A stretch of 64,000 nt of DNA from Cellvibrionaceae bacterium (GCA_025800365.1 JAOXRT010000147.1:26261-90260); one strand, 5' to 3'; shown: positions 9,051-18,500, counted from the stretch's first letter. The notes: generated by a model from the sequence alone, not told the origin. Numbers and translations: made by a program.

Positions 9051-10832
9051 CTAGCTGCTTGTTTGTTGCTGACTAAATTCAGCCATTTCAGCAACGGTGA
9101 TTTTTGCCTCTGGAAAAAATGGATAGAAAACTGGCCAGACATGGGGCTGGTCATTCCAAACACGTAGCTCTGCATCAACACCAGCATCTTGGGCTTTTGC
9201 GAAAAAGCGCAAGGAGTCATCTTCCAATACCTCTGTGCTACCAACATATATACGGATTGGTGGTAGGCCACTTAAATCGCCATACAAAGGAGAGATCATC
9301 GGGTTTTGCGTATCTTCGTCACCAACATAATGAGCCGCACCGTTTCTAATCATATCGCCAGTGAAAAAAGCACAGGCGTCGCTATTCGCCTGCATGCTTG
9401 CTCCTGTACCGGCCAAATCGGTCCAAGGTGATAACAGCAAAGCGGCCGCAGGCATGGCTAAGCCTAGCTCTTTTATCTTTAATAGCAGCGCAGCACTTAA
9501 ACCACCCCCAGCAGAATCGCCTGAGATAACAATTGATTCTGGTTTAATGCCTTCATCCAGTAAATATTGATACGCGGCAAGCGCATCATCTAAAGCCGCG
9601 GGGTATGGGTGCTCTGGAGCCAACCGATAATCCACACTAAAGACCTGCGCTCCAGCCTGTTCCGCCCAAGCCCTAGTCATATTGGCGTGGGTCTTGATGG
9701 AACAAAAAACATAACCGCCGCCATGCAAGTAGAGCACGGTATGTGAGCAGCTCGCGGACTTAGGTTTCTGCCACTGTCCTTTTACTCGGGCCCCAGCTTC
9801 ATTGGCAGGCAACTCGACATCTTCACAAATCACATTAGGCATAGCCTTGGAGCGACTGGTTTTTTCGACCGCCGTGCGAATGCGCTCAGGCTCCCACGGT
9901 TTACTCGTATCTGCGAATTTTGCTTTGAAATTTTTACGAATCGTCCAGCTAAAGAAACGAGAGCGCAATGACGGGGCCTGCAGGCGAGCTTGAATAGGGC
10001 CCGGATCTAGTTTTGGAGATTCGTCATCTTTTAAGAAGCGAGCAATAATTTTTGGGTAAGAAGCCGGCATTAAACGCTGAAAGAAGGATAATAGCTTCGC
10101 ATCGTTTCCGACCAACACTCTATGCTTGCGCTTGCGCACCCCGCTAAGGATGATTTCTGCAGCCTTAGCAGGTGGCATCACTAGGTGTTTTTCATTGCTG
10201 CGCTTTAACAGAGCCTCACGATCCTCTACACCCTCATCAAACTCTGCACTGTTGGCAATGTTAGTGTGCACACCACCCGGATGAACGCTGGTTACATGCA
10301 CACCGAATTCAGAAAACTCTTGGCGAATAGACTCATTAAAACCGCGTACGGCAAACTTACTCGCGCAATAGTGAGTATTGCCCGGCATTCCAATAAGCCC
10401 GAACAGGCTAGAGATATTTACGAACACCCCTTGGCGCAGTTTTATCTGGGGTAGAAAAGCTCGGGTTCCGTAAACAACACCCCAAAAGTTAACGTCAACG
10501 ACTTTTTGAAAGGCTTCGGAGTCGGTATGCTCAAACCGCCCCATGCGGGCTATACCGGCATTGTTGAAAAGTAAATCAGCCATCCCCAACTGTTGCTCTA
10601 CCTCTTGGGAAAAGCCTTGCCAAGCCTGCTCATCTGATACGTCCAACGACCAATGCTCGACTGCCTCGGCACCCGCATTACGAGCCTCTTCTGCAACTGC
10701 AGCGAGGTCTTCTTGATTAATATCGGCCAACGCCAATATAGCGCCCTCTTTGGCGAGCGCTAAACTCAGGGCGCGCCCGATTCCAGATGCAGCACCTGTA
10801 ATAACAGCAATTCGAGATTTAAAACTGATCAT
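9051..10832 (-). CDS. Fusion protein: N-terminal SDR plus C-terminal HSL-family alpha/beta hydrolase
   Basis: One uninterrupted frame encodes two enzymes. Residues 1-270 are a classical SDR with TGAASGIG (12-19), NNAG (90-93), Ser141/142 and YCASK (155-159). After a basic linker (about 270-335) comes a hormone-sensitive-lipase-type hydrolase: oxyanion-hole HGGG (370-373), nucleophile elbow GDSAGG (Ser440), Asp538 in EVLEDDS and His564 in DQPHVW complete a visible triad. Both halves look catalytically intact. I chose the ATG at 10832, which has GGA about 7 bases upstream; the frame extends to 10871 but that adds an unlike N-terminus. The pair could oxidise an alcohol and hydrolyse the resulting or a related ester in sequence; this is inference. 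The fusion is odd because these activities are normally separate genes. Confidence 0.87.
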   Translation of the reverse strand: MISFKSRIAVITGAASGIGRALSLALAKEGAILALADINQEDLAAVAEEARNAGAEAVEHWSLDVSDEQAWQGFSQEVEQQLGMADLLFNNAGIARMGRFEHTDSEAFQKVVDVNFWGVVYGTRAFLPQIKLRQGVFVNISSLFGLIGMPGNTHYCASKFAVRGFNESIRQEFSEFGVHVTSVHPGGVHTNIANSAEFDEGVEDREALLKRSNEKHLVMPPAKAAEIILSGVRKRKHRVLVGNDAKLLSFFQRLMPASYPKIIARFLKDDESPKLDPGPIQARLQAPSLRSRFFSWTIRKNFKAKFADTSKPWEPERIRTAVEKTSRSKAMPNVICEDVELPANEAGARVKGQWQKPKSASCSHTVLYLHGGGYVFCSIKTHANMTRAWAEQAGAQVFSVDYRLAPEHPYPAALDDALAAYQYLLDEGIKPESIVISGDSAGGGLSAALLLKIKELGLAMPAAALLLSPWTDLAGTGASMQANSDACAFFTGDMIRNGAAHYVGDEDTQNPMISPLYGDLSGLPPIRIYVGSTEVLEDDSLRFFAKAQDAGVDAELRVWNDQPHVWPVFYPFFPEAKITVAEMAEFSQQQTSS

Positions 10833-10902
10833 ATGGGTTTCCAAGCTGTACTTATTATTGTTAATAGGCACACCATACCGAAAACCCAGGGGGCTGTTTA
10901 GC

Positions 10903-12672
10903 CTAGCTTTGACTTATCACGCAACATTTGTTGCGGCCGTCATTTTTAGCTTGATAGAGGGCTTTATCGGCACGCAAGAAAACTCTATCGAGATCATCTT
11001 CTGCAGTAAATGCAGAAAGCCCGAAGGATACCGTGAGCCGAACTGGCTCATCACGAAATCGGAGTGGCGCGGCAGCTATCATCTCTCGGATTTCGTTAAG
11101 CAGATTAAGCGCCCCTGACTCGTCGGTTTCCGGCAACAAGATAACAAATTCCTCGCCCCCATAGCGGGCCATAAAATCAACTTGTCGCAAGCGCTGATTA
11201 ATAGATCTCGCGACCAACTTCAGAACCCGGTCTCCGACCTGGTGGCCATAATTATCGTTGAAGGATTTAAAGTGATCGATATCACACACCACCAACACCA
11301 GGCCATGACCATAGCGCCGGCAGCGTTCAATCTCTTCGGCCGCTCGCTGCAAATAAGCTTCTCGGTTAGGCAGGCCGGTTAAAGAATCACTATGAGCCTT
11401 CTCACGCTCCTCGCGTAGAGCTTGCTCATGTTGCTGCGCTTCTTCTTCTAGGTCTTTAACTTGCCCTAAAAGTTTGCGCATCTGGCCCAACAAACCCTCA
11501 CCTTGATCACTTTCACTGTGCTGGCTAAGTGCGCCGCGCAACGTGGCAATATTGGCGTTGAGCATTCCTTTTAATTCATCAACACTCTCGGCGCTTTGTA
11601 CCGTTTTTTCAATGGTATCGATTTCATTGTTAAGCGTTTCTTGCAAACTGTTTTGCGCATCACCTTGCTGCTGTTGAGTCTCAAGCACCACACCTAAGGA
11701 TTCACCGAGTAAGGCTAACTCGCCATTGAGTTGCGATAGATAGTTTTCGAAATTCAACTCTGCAGCCAAAAACGCCTGCATAATTAAGTCTCGAATGTCC
11801 TCTAAGGTAGGCACTAACTCATACCAGTTTAAACCCCTGGCAATTCGATTCTGAGCACGCAGGGCTTTGGCCGCCACACAAGGTTCCGGCTGCAAGCCAT
11901 CCAACAACTCTGTTAACACTCGGGTGATGTGATTGGAGATTCGGCTAAACGCAGGCTCATGCCTAGGCCTTTCTATACTTGCCTCTAACTCTGCCTCAAT
12001 TTCTACACGGCTTAAAAATTGCCCCTCGAGCTCTTCTTGCTGAGGCTCTGCGACCAAGGGCCGCTCATGATGTGCATCTTCATCGGCACTCGACAACTCT
12101 ACAGGCTGCTGCTGATCTAAATCCTCAGACTCTTCTTGAGCACCTTCTTCAACAGGGGCAATTTGCCGTTTGTTTTTAAGCTTATCCCAGAAGCTACCTG
12201 GGCCTAGCGCCACACTATCAATCACCAAGCGTTGCAAGTCGGCAAGTTCCGTCAGCATGGCAGAATATTGGTGCTGTAGCTCTACCCGTGATTTCAGCTC
12301 ACGACGAAATCGTTTCAAGCCTTTATCGGCGGACTTGTCCCTAGAGATAGATTGCAGCTGCTCACTGATACCCTTCAGTGCCTCAAGGCTAACACCAGCT
12401 CGCTGATCACGGCGCGCATCATAGGCCACCACACTGGAATCCAAGCGACTGAGTAGTGGCCCAAGCGGCTTAGGTTGTGAGCTTCTTAACTGGCGGCGCA
12501 AGTCATCCAAGCGCTTATCGAGCTCTTCATCTAGACCGGTTGCCGCAACACTCAAACGACCCAAGGCTTTTTTAAGGCTGTCTTGCTGCTCGTCAAAACG
12601 CTTCTTTTGACGCTCATTGGAGTCGATTAGATTTAGATACTTCTCTTTCCAGTCTTGATCGCTGCTTGTCAT
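10903..12672 (-). CDS. Diguanylate cyclase with long N-terminal helical region (DgcH-like)
   Basis: The last 165 residues are a GGDEF domain: LTGLPNREAY, CDIDHFKSFNDNYGHQ, and the active-site GGEEF at about residues 505-509. An inhibitory I-site RQVD sits exactly five residues before it (496-499), so product inhibition by c-di-GMP is expected. Residues 1-420 are soluble, rich in Glu/Gln and Leu and mostly coiled coil, with no membrane segment. The start (DQDWKEKYLNLIDSNERQKK) and the position next to dsbA and cytochrome c4 genes match what I remember of Pseudomonas DgcH (PA5487), so I regard it as the ortholog. It should make c-di-GMP in the cytoplasm, linking to surface attachment. Confidence 0.88.
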   Translation of the reverse strand: MTSSDQDWKEKYLNLIDSNERQKKRFDEQQDSLKKALGRLSVAATGLDEELDKRLDDLRRQLRSSQPKPLGPLLSRLDSSVVAYDARRDQRAGVSLEALKGISEQLQSISRDKSADKGLKRFRRELKSRVELQHQYSAMLTELADLQRLVIDSVALGPGSFWDKLKNKRQIAPVEEGAQEESEDLDQQQPVELSSADEDAHHERPLVAEPQQEELEGQFLSRVEIEAELEASIERPRHEPAFSRISNHITRVLTELLDGLQPEPCVAAKALRAQNRIARGLNWYELVPTLEDIRDLIMQAFLAAELNFENYLSQLNGELALLGESLGVVLETQQQQGDAQNSLQETLNNEIDTIEKTVQSAESVDELKGMLNANIATLRGALSQHSESDQGEGLLGQMRKLLGQVKDLEEEAQQHEQALREEREKAHSDSLTGLPNREAYLQRAAEEIERCRRYGHGLVLVVCDIDHFKSFNDNYGHQVGDRVLKLVARSINQRLRQVDFMARYGGEEFVILLPETDESGALNLLNEIREMIAAAPLRFRDEPVRLTVSFGLSAFTAEDDLDRVFLRADKALYQAKNDGRNKCCVISQS

Positions 12673-12908
12673 CTGCTTGCCGTGGCCTATTGATCCAATT
12701 AAAAAGTATAGACGCCCTTATAGGCATAGATAGCGGCTGAGCGCAGGAAAGGTTGAGCAAGGAAGGACTAAGAAAACAGCTGATGGGCTTGGTGAAGAAT
12801 AATTTGACCCTGTGGGTTAAGGGCCCAAAAGCAGAGTAGGCATAGACATTAGAAAGAATCATTGCTGCCAGCCCAAAAGCGGCCGACAGCAACTATTAAA
12901 AAGCGGCT

Positions 12909-13553
12909 TTACTTAGCTGCTTTTTCCTGACGAATTTTATTGACGAGGAAGTCTGTGATCTTAAGCATATTAGCTTGACCACCCGCTTTACGAGCACTTA
13001 CAACGTAACGACCATCAACCACAATCTCAGGGGTACCAGAAATTTTCGCGCCACGAGAGCGAGAATGGGCGACACGAACCTGAGTATTTACGCCAAAGGA
13101 GTTAAATACTTTTTCAAATTTCTTAGGGTCTACACCATGTTGCTCGAATAAAGCTTTTAGCTCATCTTCATCAGACATGTTTTTCTGATCAACAAAGATG
13201 CCATCAAAAATTGGCATATGAACTTTATCTAGCACCTTAAGAGCCTTAGCCGCGTAATAGGCTTTAGCCAAAGCGACCTGTGCGTAGCCGCGCTGGCCTT
13301 TATTCACCAATTGCCAAGCGACTGGAGTTTGTACCAGCTCCACATCATCAGCCAAGCCCTTCTTCCACTGGGTGATCACGGGCTCAAATTTAAAACAGTG
13401 GCCACAGCTGTACGAAAAGTACTCATCCACCTGAATTTTGTCACTGCCGGTTTTTAGAGGAACCGCCAGTTCAATATAGTCTTTGCCCACTTCATATTGA
13501 GCAAAAGCCGACAGGGAAAACAGCATCGCAGCAAAAGCCAGAATGGCACGCAT
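12909..13553 (-). CDS. dsbA: Periplasmic thiol:disulfide oxidoreductase DsbA
   Basis: This is a 214-residue thioredoxin-fold protein with a signal peptide (RAILAFAAMLFSLSAFA). The active site is CGHC at residues 50-53 and the cis-proline loop is SGTPEIVV. It introduces disulfides into exported proteins and is reoxidised by DsbB. I chose the ATG at 13553 because GGAGAAG lies 5 bases upstream and the signal peptide then starts with MRA; the longer frame to 13583 has no better start. Its position between the diguanylate cyclase and cytochrome c4 genes is the same as in Pseudomonas. A 140-base gap with a terminator separates it from the cytochrome gene, so it likely has its own promoter. Confidence 0.95.
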   Translation of the reverse strand: MRAILAFAAMLFSLSAFAQYEVGKDYIELAVPLKTGSDKIQVDEYFSYSCGHCFKFEPVITQWKKGLADDVELVQTPVAWQLVNKGQRGYAQVALAKAYYAAKALKVLDKVHMPIFDGIFVDQKNMSDEDELKALFEQHGVDPKKFEKVFNSFGVNTQVRVAHSRSRGAKISGTPEIVVDGRYVVSARKAGGQANMLKITDFLVNKIRQEKAAK

Positions 13554-13652
13554 ATTTCTTCTCCATAACTGTATAGATAGCATTAGACCGCTAATTTGAT
13601 TCTAGTTCCAAGGCCTTAACAAAAACTGAAGACCGTAAATCTTACAGGCAGC

Positions 13653-13676
13653 AAAAAGGCGGCCTATAGCCGCCTT
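13653..13676 (-). terminator. Rho-independent terminator after cytochrome c4 gene
   Basis: On the minus strand the stem GGCGGC, loop TATAG, stem GCCGCC is followed by TTTTT. It begins 20 bases past the cytochrome c4 stop codon and separates that gene from dsbA. Confidence 0.85.
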
Positions 13677-13695
13677 CTCAACAACGCTGAAAAAC

Positions 13696-14346
13696 TTAGT
13701 TTAAGCCAGCGATATAGTTTGCTACTGCTTTAATTTCTGCGTCAGTCATATACTGAGCGACGCCACGCATAATTTTGGTATCGCCATCGTTAACGCGATC
13801 ACCATTGCGGAAAGCCTTTAGCTGCTTTTCGATGTAATCAGCGTGCTGACCACTTAAACGTGGATAACCCGCAGGGGCATTACCTTGGCCACGAGGGGAG
13901 TGACAACCAGTACAAGCTGGAGTGCCAGACTCTGCATTGCCCGCACGGTAAACCTTAGCACCCAAAGCAATTGGGTCTTCTGAGCGTAAGCCAGACTGAA
14001 GCTGTATTTCAATCTCTTTAGAGCCGCTTAGCTGCATGCTCTTACTGCTAAAGTAAGCCGCGATATCTGCCAAATCCTGATCACTCATGGCATCCAACAT
14101 GCCGGTCATTTCCAAAACAGGGCGAGCACCAGATTTGATGTCTTGCATCTGCTTAACTAGGTATTTTTCACCTAGGTTAGCCAATTTAGGGAAGTTCGGA
14201 GCTGCACTATTGCCATCTTTACCGTGGCAAGCTGCACAGATAACAGTCTTGGCTTCGCCCGCGGCGGCATCACCTGCCGCGACGGTGATATTGGCAGTAG
14301 ATAAGGCTGCGATGGATACTAAGGCGTATTTGTATAGATTCTTCAT
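13696..14346 (-). CDS. Diheme cytochrome c4
   Basis: The 216-residue precursor has a signal peptide ending near TVAAGDA and two class I cytochrome c domains, each with a heme-binding site: CAACH at residues 37-41 and CTGCH at 145-149. Candidate distal methionines are in LEMTGMLDAMS and DTKIMRGVAQYM. Cytochrome c4 carries electrons in the periplasm from the bc1 complex to terminal oxidases, so it is a likely donor for the caa3 oxidase encoded at 30302-34565. The length and two-domain plan are typical of the family. It is a single-gene unit followed by a good terminator. Confidence 0.93.
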   Translation of the reverse strand: MKNLYKYALVSIAALSTANITVAAGDAAAGEAKTVICAACHGKDGNSAAPNFPKLANLGEKYLVKQMQDIKSGARPVLEMTGMLDAMSDQDLADIAAYFSSKSMQLSGSKEIEIQLQSGLRSEDPIALGAKVYRAGNAESGTPACTGCHSPRGQGNAPAGYPRLSGQHADYIEKQLKAFRNGDRVNDGDTKIMRGVAQYMTDAEIKAVANYIAGLN

Positions 14347-14659
14347 TGGCTAATCCGTAATCCGGTTATGAATCGCCTCTAAGGCGAGACTATCACTTAT
14401 AAACCTGCTGCAATGGCATGGCTTGACCCTATTGTAGACGGCAAGCTCGCTCAGTGCGTAATTTGTCTAAGCTATCACTGCTGTTGCTATATGCACAGCT
14501 AGCTATGGTGCTTTGCCATTGTTATATGGCGACATAGTGGCAACTTGGTATCCTGCAGCTGACAGGCTACAATGCGCACCCTCACCGAGGCCAAAGCCGC
14601 GACATTATATACACAACTCATTGATAACACACTATTTATAAAGGGTTTTGCAGCCGGAT
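14347..14659. other. Divergent promoter region between cytochrome c4 and engB
   Basis: These 313 bases must hold the start signals of two genes read outward. I see no convincing reading frame and no strong hairpin with a T-run. AAGGG at 14641-14645 is 14 bases before the engB ATG, which is too far for an ordinary ribosome site. No clear -35/-10 pair stands out by eye. Confidence 0.5.
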
Positions 14660-15301
14660 ATGGGCCAGATCAAGTACAGCGACGCTATTTTTACACAAAG
14701 TGCACCAAGTATTCGCCAATGTCCAAGTGACAGCGGAGCCGAGGTCGCATTCGCCGGCCGCTCAAATGCGGGCAAATCCAGCGCCATTAATACTTTATGC
14801 CAGAACCACAAGCTAGCTCGCACCAGTAAAACCCCAGGCCGCACACAGCTAATCAATTTCTTTGCACTTACAGAAGAGCAACGATTGGTTGACCTCCCAG
14901 GCTATGGCTTTGCAAAAGTACCGCTGGCCATGAAAAAAGAGTGGGAGAAGCATCTATCTGAGTACCTAGCTGAAAGGCAGTGCTTAAAAGGCTTAATCTT
15001 ACTCATGGATGTACGCCACCCAATGCAAGAGTTCGACACTATGATGTTGAATTGGGCAATTGAAGGTGAAATGCCTGTACATATACTTCTTACCAAGGCC
15101 GATAAACTCAAAAAAGGCCCCGCTCAAAATACCCTTTTAAAAGTGCGCAAGCATCTTAAAGAAGCCCAAGTTGATGATTTGGTAAGCGCTCAGCTATTTT
15201 CGTCCCTTAAAAAGACCGGCATAAAAGAACTTGAAAGCACCCTAAACAGCTGGTTAAAAGTCGACCCAGTTGAAGACAACATCGAATCAACTGAAGAATA
15301 A
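14660..15301 (+). CDS. engB: Ribosome biogenesis GTPase EngB/YsxC
   Basis: The 213-residue protein has the P-loop GRSNAGKS, the switch I T in [10 protein letters not shown]3 DLPGYGFA, G4 TKAD and a G5-like SSLKKTG. It is an essential TRAFAC-class GTPase needed for assembly of the 50S subunit. I chose the ATG at 14660 because the first residues then align with E. coli EngB (MTNLNYQQTHF against [11 protein letters not shown]); a TTG at 14648 would add four residues. In Pseudomonas and E. coli this gene faces polA with a small RNA gene between them; here a TonB receptor gene has come in between. Confidence 0.95.
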   Translation: MGQIKYSDAIFTQSAPSIRQCPSDSGAEVAFAGRSNAGKSSAINTLCQNHKLARTSKTPGRTQLINFFALTEEQRLVDLPGYGFAKVPLAMKKEWEKHLSEYLAERQCLKGLILLMDVRHPMQEFDTMMLNWAIEGEMPVHILLTKADKLKKGPAQNTLLKVRKHLKEAQVDDLVSAQLFSSLKKTGIKELESTLNSWLKVDPVEDNIESTEE

Positions 15302-15524
15302 AAGCTTCTCTGTACAAAATTTCGGCACAGTATTCATCCTAAAAAGTGCTCATCATAGCCACTGTTTATTTGCATTTCTTAACAAATCCGGTAATCTCAA
15401 ACAAGCGTCTAAATAATTTCATAATAAGGACGCAAAAAACATAAAGATTCTCGAAACTGGTAGTTAAAAACCAGTCAAATTCGCTAATAAACATAAAAAT
15501 GAAGTTGCAACAGAGGATGTCACC

Positions 15525-18128
15525 ATGACACTACACCACCGACCAACCCTGTTGGCTACGGCCATTGCTATGGCAGTAGGCGCAAGCTCTACCTTTGCAC
15601 AAAACAGCACCGAGCTTGAAGAAGTCGTTGTATATGCTCAAAAACGTGAGCAGTCCATATTAGAAGTCCCCGTTTCTGTATCCAGCTATAGTGCCGATTC
15701 ACTAGATCAGGCCAAAGTTCGCGATATTAATGATTTAACCCAGGTTGCCCCCTCGATTAGCATCGATAACTCCACCGGTGCATCTGATACCTCTATTTAC
15801 ATCCGTGGTATGGGTACCTCCGGTAACAACGCCGGTTTCGAGCAATCAGTAGGTATCTTTATTGATGGCGTATATCGCGGCCGCCCTGGCTCTGCCATGT
15901 CAGATTATGTCGACATTGAAGGCATCGAAGTTCTAAAAGGCCCACAGGGAACCCTATTCGGTCGTAACACTTCAGCTGGTGTTGTAAGTGTTCGTACAGC
16001 TGCTCCTTCACATGAAGCTGGTGGCACTATGGAAGTTAGCCTAGGTAACTATGGCTATAAGCAAGTTCGCGCCTCCGCAACTGGCTCTTTAATCGAAGAC
16101 AAGTTAGCCGGTCGCCTATCTGGCTCTTGGCATGAGCGCGACGGCTATATGGACAACCCATTTACCGGTGAAGAAGCACAGAACCGTGATCGCTATAGCT
16201 TGCGCGGTCAGTTGCTATGGGATGTTAGCGACGATGCAACATTGCGCATAATTGTTGATAAATCTCACTCCGATGAGAACTGCTGTGCGGCCACGCCTCT
16301 TCTATATGGCCCAGCACAGGGTGCTATTGATTTTGTAGATGGCTCACAATTCTCTCGCTTACCAGCAAACCCAATCAACTATAATGGTTTACCAGGCGCG
16401 CAAATTCGTGACGTATTCGACCACCAGTTCGCTTCTAACCAGCCATATGTCGACAAGATTGATGACCAAGGTATTTCCGCTGAGCTGAATTGGGACTTGG
16501 GCGAGACGGCGCTTACCGTTATCGCTTCTAGCCGTAACTTTGAAAACTTCCAGGCGCTAGATGCTGACCACAACTCAGCTGACATCCTGACTCGCATTCA
16601 AACCTTTGATAACGATGAGAAGAGCTTAGAAATTCGCTGGGCTTCTACTGGCTCAAACACCATCGATTGGACTGTGGGTGCTTACGTATTTGATCAGGAG
16701 ATCCAGTACAACTCGCCACTACCTTTCGGTACCGATTTGCGTCCTTATGTGAACGCTCTAACTTCTCTTGATGCTGACCCATCCAATGCCGCCAACCTAT
16801 TTACCTTGGCTGAAGTAGGTCAGGCCGCTCTAGGCAATATCTCACCAGCACAAATTGGCTCGCTGTACTTCGGCGCCGATGGTAAAGGTGGCAGTGGTAA
16901 TGACTATTCAGCAGAAAGTTTCGCATTCTTTGGTCAGGCCACTTGGAATGTTAACGACGATCTAAGCTTCACCTTGGGTCTTCGCTACTCTGATGAAGAG
17001 AAGCAAGCTGACTATATTCCGGACTTCAACAACCCTTGGTCTCGTATCGATTCACAGGAAATGTTTAATACCTACCTAGCAGCATTGGCTGTTCAGAATG
17101 GTGTATTCCCAATCGGTACTGACCCTGCCATCGTTAATGCTACTCTAGCCGGAATTCAGGCAGGTGCCGCTGCTGGTGATCCTGGTTCACAGGCACTTGT
17201 TGGCGGCGCTCAGCAGTTAGCTGCAGGCGCTCGCGGCGTTCAATTGGTTGTGCCTTATGATCCATTCACAGCAAATTACGATGATGACAATATCTCAGGC
17301 ACCATCAGTGTGAATTACCAGTTCAATGAAGACATGAGTGGTTATGCCCGCTTCGCACGCGGCTACAAATCTGGTGGCTTGAACTTAGATCGCGCTGGCC
17401 CAAGCACCACACCTGACAGCCAAGTAGTAAGCGACCCAAGTGTTGTGGTTTTCCAGCCTGAATTAGTTGATACCTTTGAAGTGGGCTTCAAGTCTCGCTT
17501 GATGGACAACCGCTTGAGCTTGAATGCTGCCGTATTTGTTCAAGAGCTTGAAGATTATCAGTTCCAGAGCTTTACCAGCACCGGCTTTGTTGTTCGAAAT
17601 GCTGCCAAAACCGAAGGTACTGGCCTAGAAGTAGACTTCGCCTTCAAGCCTAGCGACAACTGGTTCATTAGTGGTGGTGCGGTATGGCAAGACGTGAACT
17701 ATGACGAATTCCCAGACGGCCCAATTACCATTGCTCAAACTTTGGCAGGCCAAGCTGCAAATACCAATGACTTGTCAGGTCAGCGCGTAGTTCAGTCTTC
17801 TGACTTCAGCGCCTCTTTATTGGTTGCTTACAATCAGCCAATCTCTGAAAGTCTAGAGTTCACTGCTAGCCTAAGCGGTAACTATCGCTCTGACTTCTTC
17901 CGTCAGTCTTCTAACGAACCTCTAAGTGAGCAGAACGTTAGTATTGTTAATGCCACCATCGGTATTGGCGAGCAAGACGGCGGCTGGGCTCTTGAGATTT
18001 GGGGCAAGAACCTGACTGATGATGAAGTTTATGCATCATTCACTTCTACCTTCCAAACTAACAGCTTGAGCTCGTTTATTCAGCAGCCTCCTCGTACCTA
18101 CGGTATGACTGCTAAATACAACTTCTAA
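15525..18128 (+). CDS. TonB-dependent outer-membrane receptor
   Basis: This 867-residue protein has a signal peptide (LLATAIAMAVGASSTFAQ), a TonB-box-like ELEEVVVYAQKREQS, and a plug domain with TQVAPSISI, SIYIRGMG, GIFIDGVYRG and IEGIEVLKGPQGTLFGRNTSAG. The rest is a beta barrel ending in GMTAKYNF with the expected C-terminal aromatic residue. The plug wording is that of the large iron-complex/unknown-substrate receptor group common in marine gammaproteobacteria; the substrate cannot be read from it. AGAGGA lies 9 bases before the ATG. The gene has no partner beside it and stands between engB and polA, which are neighbours in related genomes, so it is probably an insertion. A terminator follows directly. 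Confidence 0.93.
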   Translation: MTLHHRPTLLATAIAMAVGASSTFAQNSTELEEVVVYAQKREQSILEVPVSVSSYSADSLDQAKVRDINDLTQVAPSISIDNSTGASDTSIYIRGMGTSGNNAGFEQSVGIFIDGVYRGRPGSAMSDYVDIEGIEVLKGPQGTLFGRNTSAGVVSVRTAAPSHEAGGTMEVSLGNYGYKQVRASATGSLIEDKLAGRLSGSWHERDGYMDNPFTGEEAQNRDRYSLRGQLLWDVSDDATLRIIVDKSHSDENCCAATPLLYGPAQGAIDFVDGSQFSRLPANPINYNGLPGAQIRDVFDHQFASNQPYVDKIDDQGISAELNWDLGETALTVIASSRNFENFQALDADHNSADILTRIQTFDNDEKSLEIRWASTGSNTIDWTVGAYVFDQEIQYNSPLPFGTDLRPYVNALTSLDADPSNAANLFTLAEVGQAALGNISPAQIGSLYFGADGKGGSGNDYSAESFAFFGQATWNVNDDLSFTLGLRYSDEEKQADYIPDFNNPWSRIDSQEMFNTYLAALAVQNGVFPIGTDPAIVNATLAGIQAGAAAGDPGSQALVGGAQQLAAGARGVQLVVPYDPFTANYDDDNISGTISVNYQFNEDMSGYARFARGYKSGGLNLDRAGPSTTPDSQVVSDPSVVVFQPELVDTFEVGFKSRLMDNRLSLNAAVFVQELEDYQFQSFTSTGFVVRNAAKTEGTGLEVDFAFKPSDNWFISGGAVWQDVNYDEFPDGPITIAQTLAGQAANTNDLSGQRVVQSSDFSASLLVAYNQPISESLEFTASLSGNYRSDFFRQSSNEPLSEQNVSIVNATIGIGEQDGGWALEIWGKNLTDDEVYASFTSTFQTNSLSSFIQQPPRTYGMTAKYNF

Positions 18129-18150
18129 ACTTTAAGCTCGAAGGACCCAA

Positions 18151-18176
18151 AACCCGGCCACCGCGCCGGGTTTTTT
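18151..18176 (+). terminator. Rho-independent terminator of the TonB receptor gene
   Basis: AACCCGGC (18151-18158) pairs with GCCGGGTT (18165-18172) around a six-base loop, and the T-run continues to 18176. It starts 22 bases after the stop codon. Confidence 0.88.
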
Positions 18177-18224
18177 ATGGTCGGGATGACCGGTCGAGAT
18201 TTGCTCCTGCAATATCGACATTCA

Positions 18225-18319
18225 CCGCATCCGTGCGGCTCGTATCCTGCGGGCGCCATGACCAATTCCCCTGGAGGGAATTTGGGCTTGGCCGAAAGCT
18301 ATTCGCCCGGACGGCGAAT
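18225..18319. repeat. Cluster of three perfect hairpins, possible dispersed intergenic repeat
   Basis: Three perfect inverted repeats with short loops lie in less than 100 bases: CCGCA-TCCG-TGCGG (18225-18238), AATTCCC-CTGGA-GGGAATT (18264-18282) and ATTCGCC-CGGAC-GGCGAAT (18301-18319). The block is richer in GC than its surroundings and has no convincing reading frame, although one 91-codon frame crosses it. Such hairpin clusters are typical of REP-like or other dispersed intergenic elements. I cannot tell from one window whether copies exist elsewhere. Confidence 0.5.
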
Positions 18320-18407
18320 ATCAGTAAGCAGAAGCAGGGTATGGTCTGGATTATTGGTCGCATCGCATTCATGCAGTTCTAGACGCCAACTCCATTTACT
18401 TCAGGCA

Positions 18408-18500
18408 ATAAAAAACCCCGTACCAATCGGCCGGGGTTGCTTAAAATTCTAGCTAATACTGAAATTCAGTTAATCAATAGAGAGGAGAGTCACATTAACT
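18408..18500 (-). ncRNA. Candidate small RNA at the ErsA/Spot 42 locus
   Basis: Downstream of polA on the minus strand is a free-standing transcription unit: a sigma-E/AlgU-like promoter (18507-18534) and, about 90 bases later, a strong Rho-independent terminator with six Ts (18410-18438). The predicted transcript starts near 18500 and is about 92 nucleotides. It contains an unpaired-looking pyrimidine stretch ACTCTCCTCTCT (18490-18479), suited to pairing with purine-rich ribosome sites, and no reading frame with a ribosome site. In E. coli the polA-engB gap holds spf (Spot 42), and in Pseudomonas it holds ErsA, which is made from an AlgU promoter. Position, orientation, promoter class and size all fit an ErsA-type RNA. 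Sequence homology itself is not shown here. Confidence 0.65.
18410..18438 (-). terminator. Rho-independent terminator of the candidate sRNA / polA
   Basis: On the minus strand AACCCCG (18438-18432) pairs with CGGGGTT (18420-18414), followed by TTTTTT ending at 18410. It ends the predicted small RNA and would also stop any readthrough from polA. Confidence 0.85.

Noticed and set aside
12614..12892. 92-codon minus-strand frame between dsbA and the cyclase
   Set aside because: It overlaps the start of the cyclase gene in another frame, and no ribosome site is seen. The 236-base gap seems empty apart from the cyclase promoter.
18177..18452. 91-codon plus-strand frame after the TonB receptor
   Set aside because: It runs through three hairpins and a terminator and has no ribosome site, so it is not a plausible gene.
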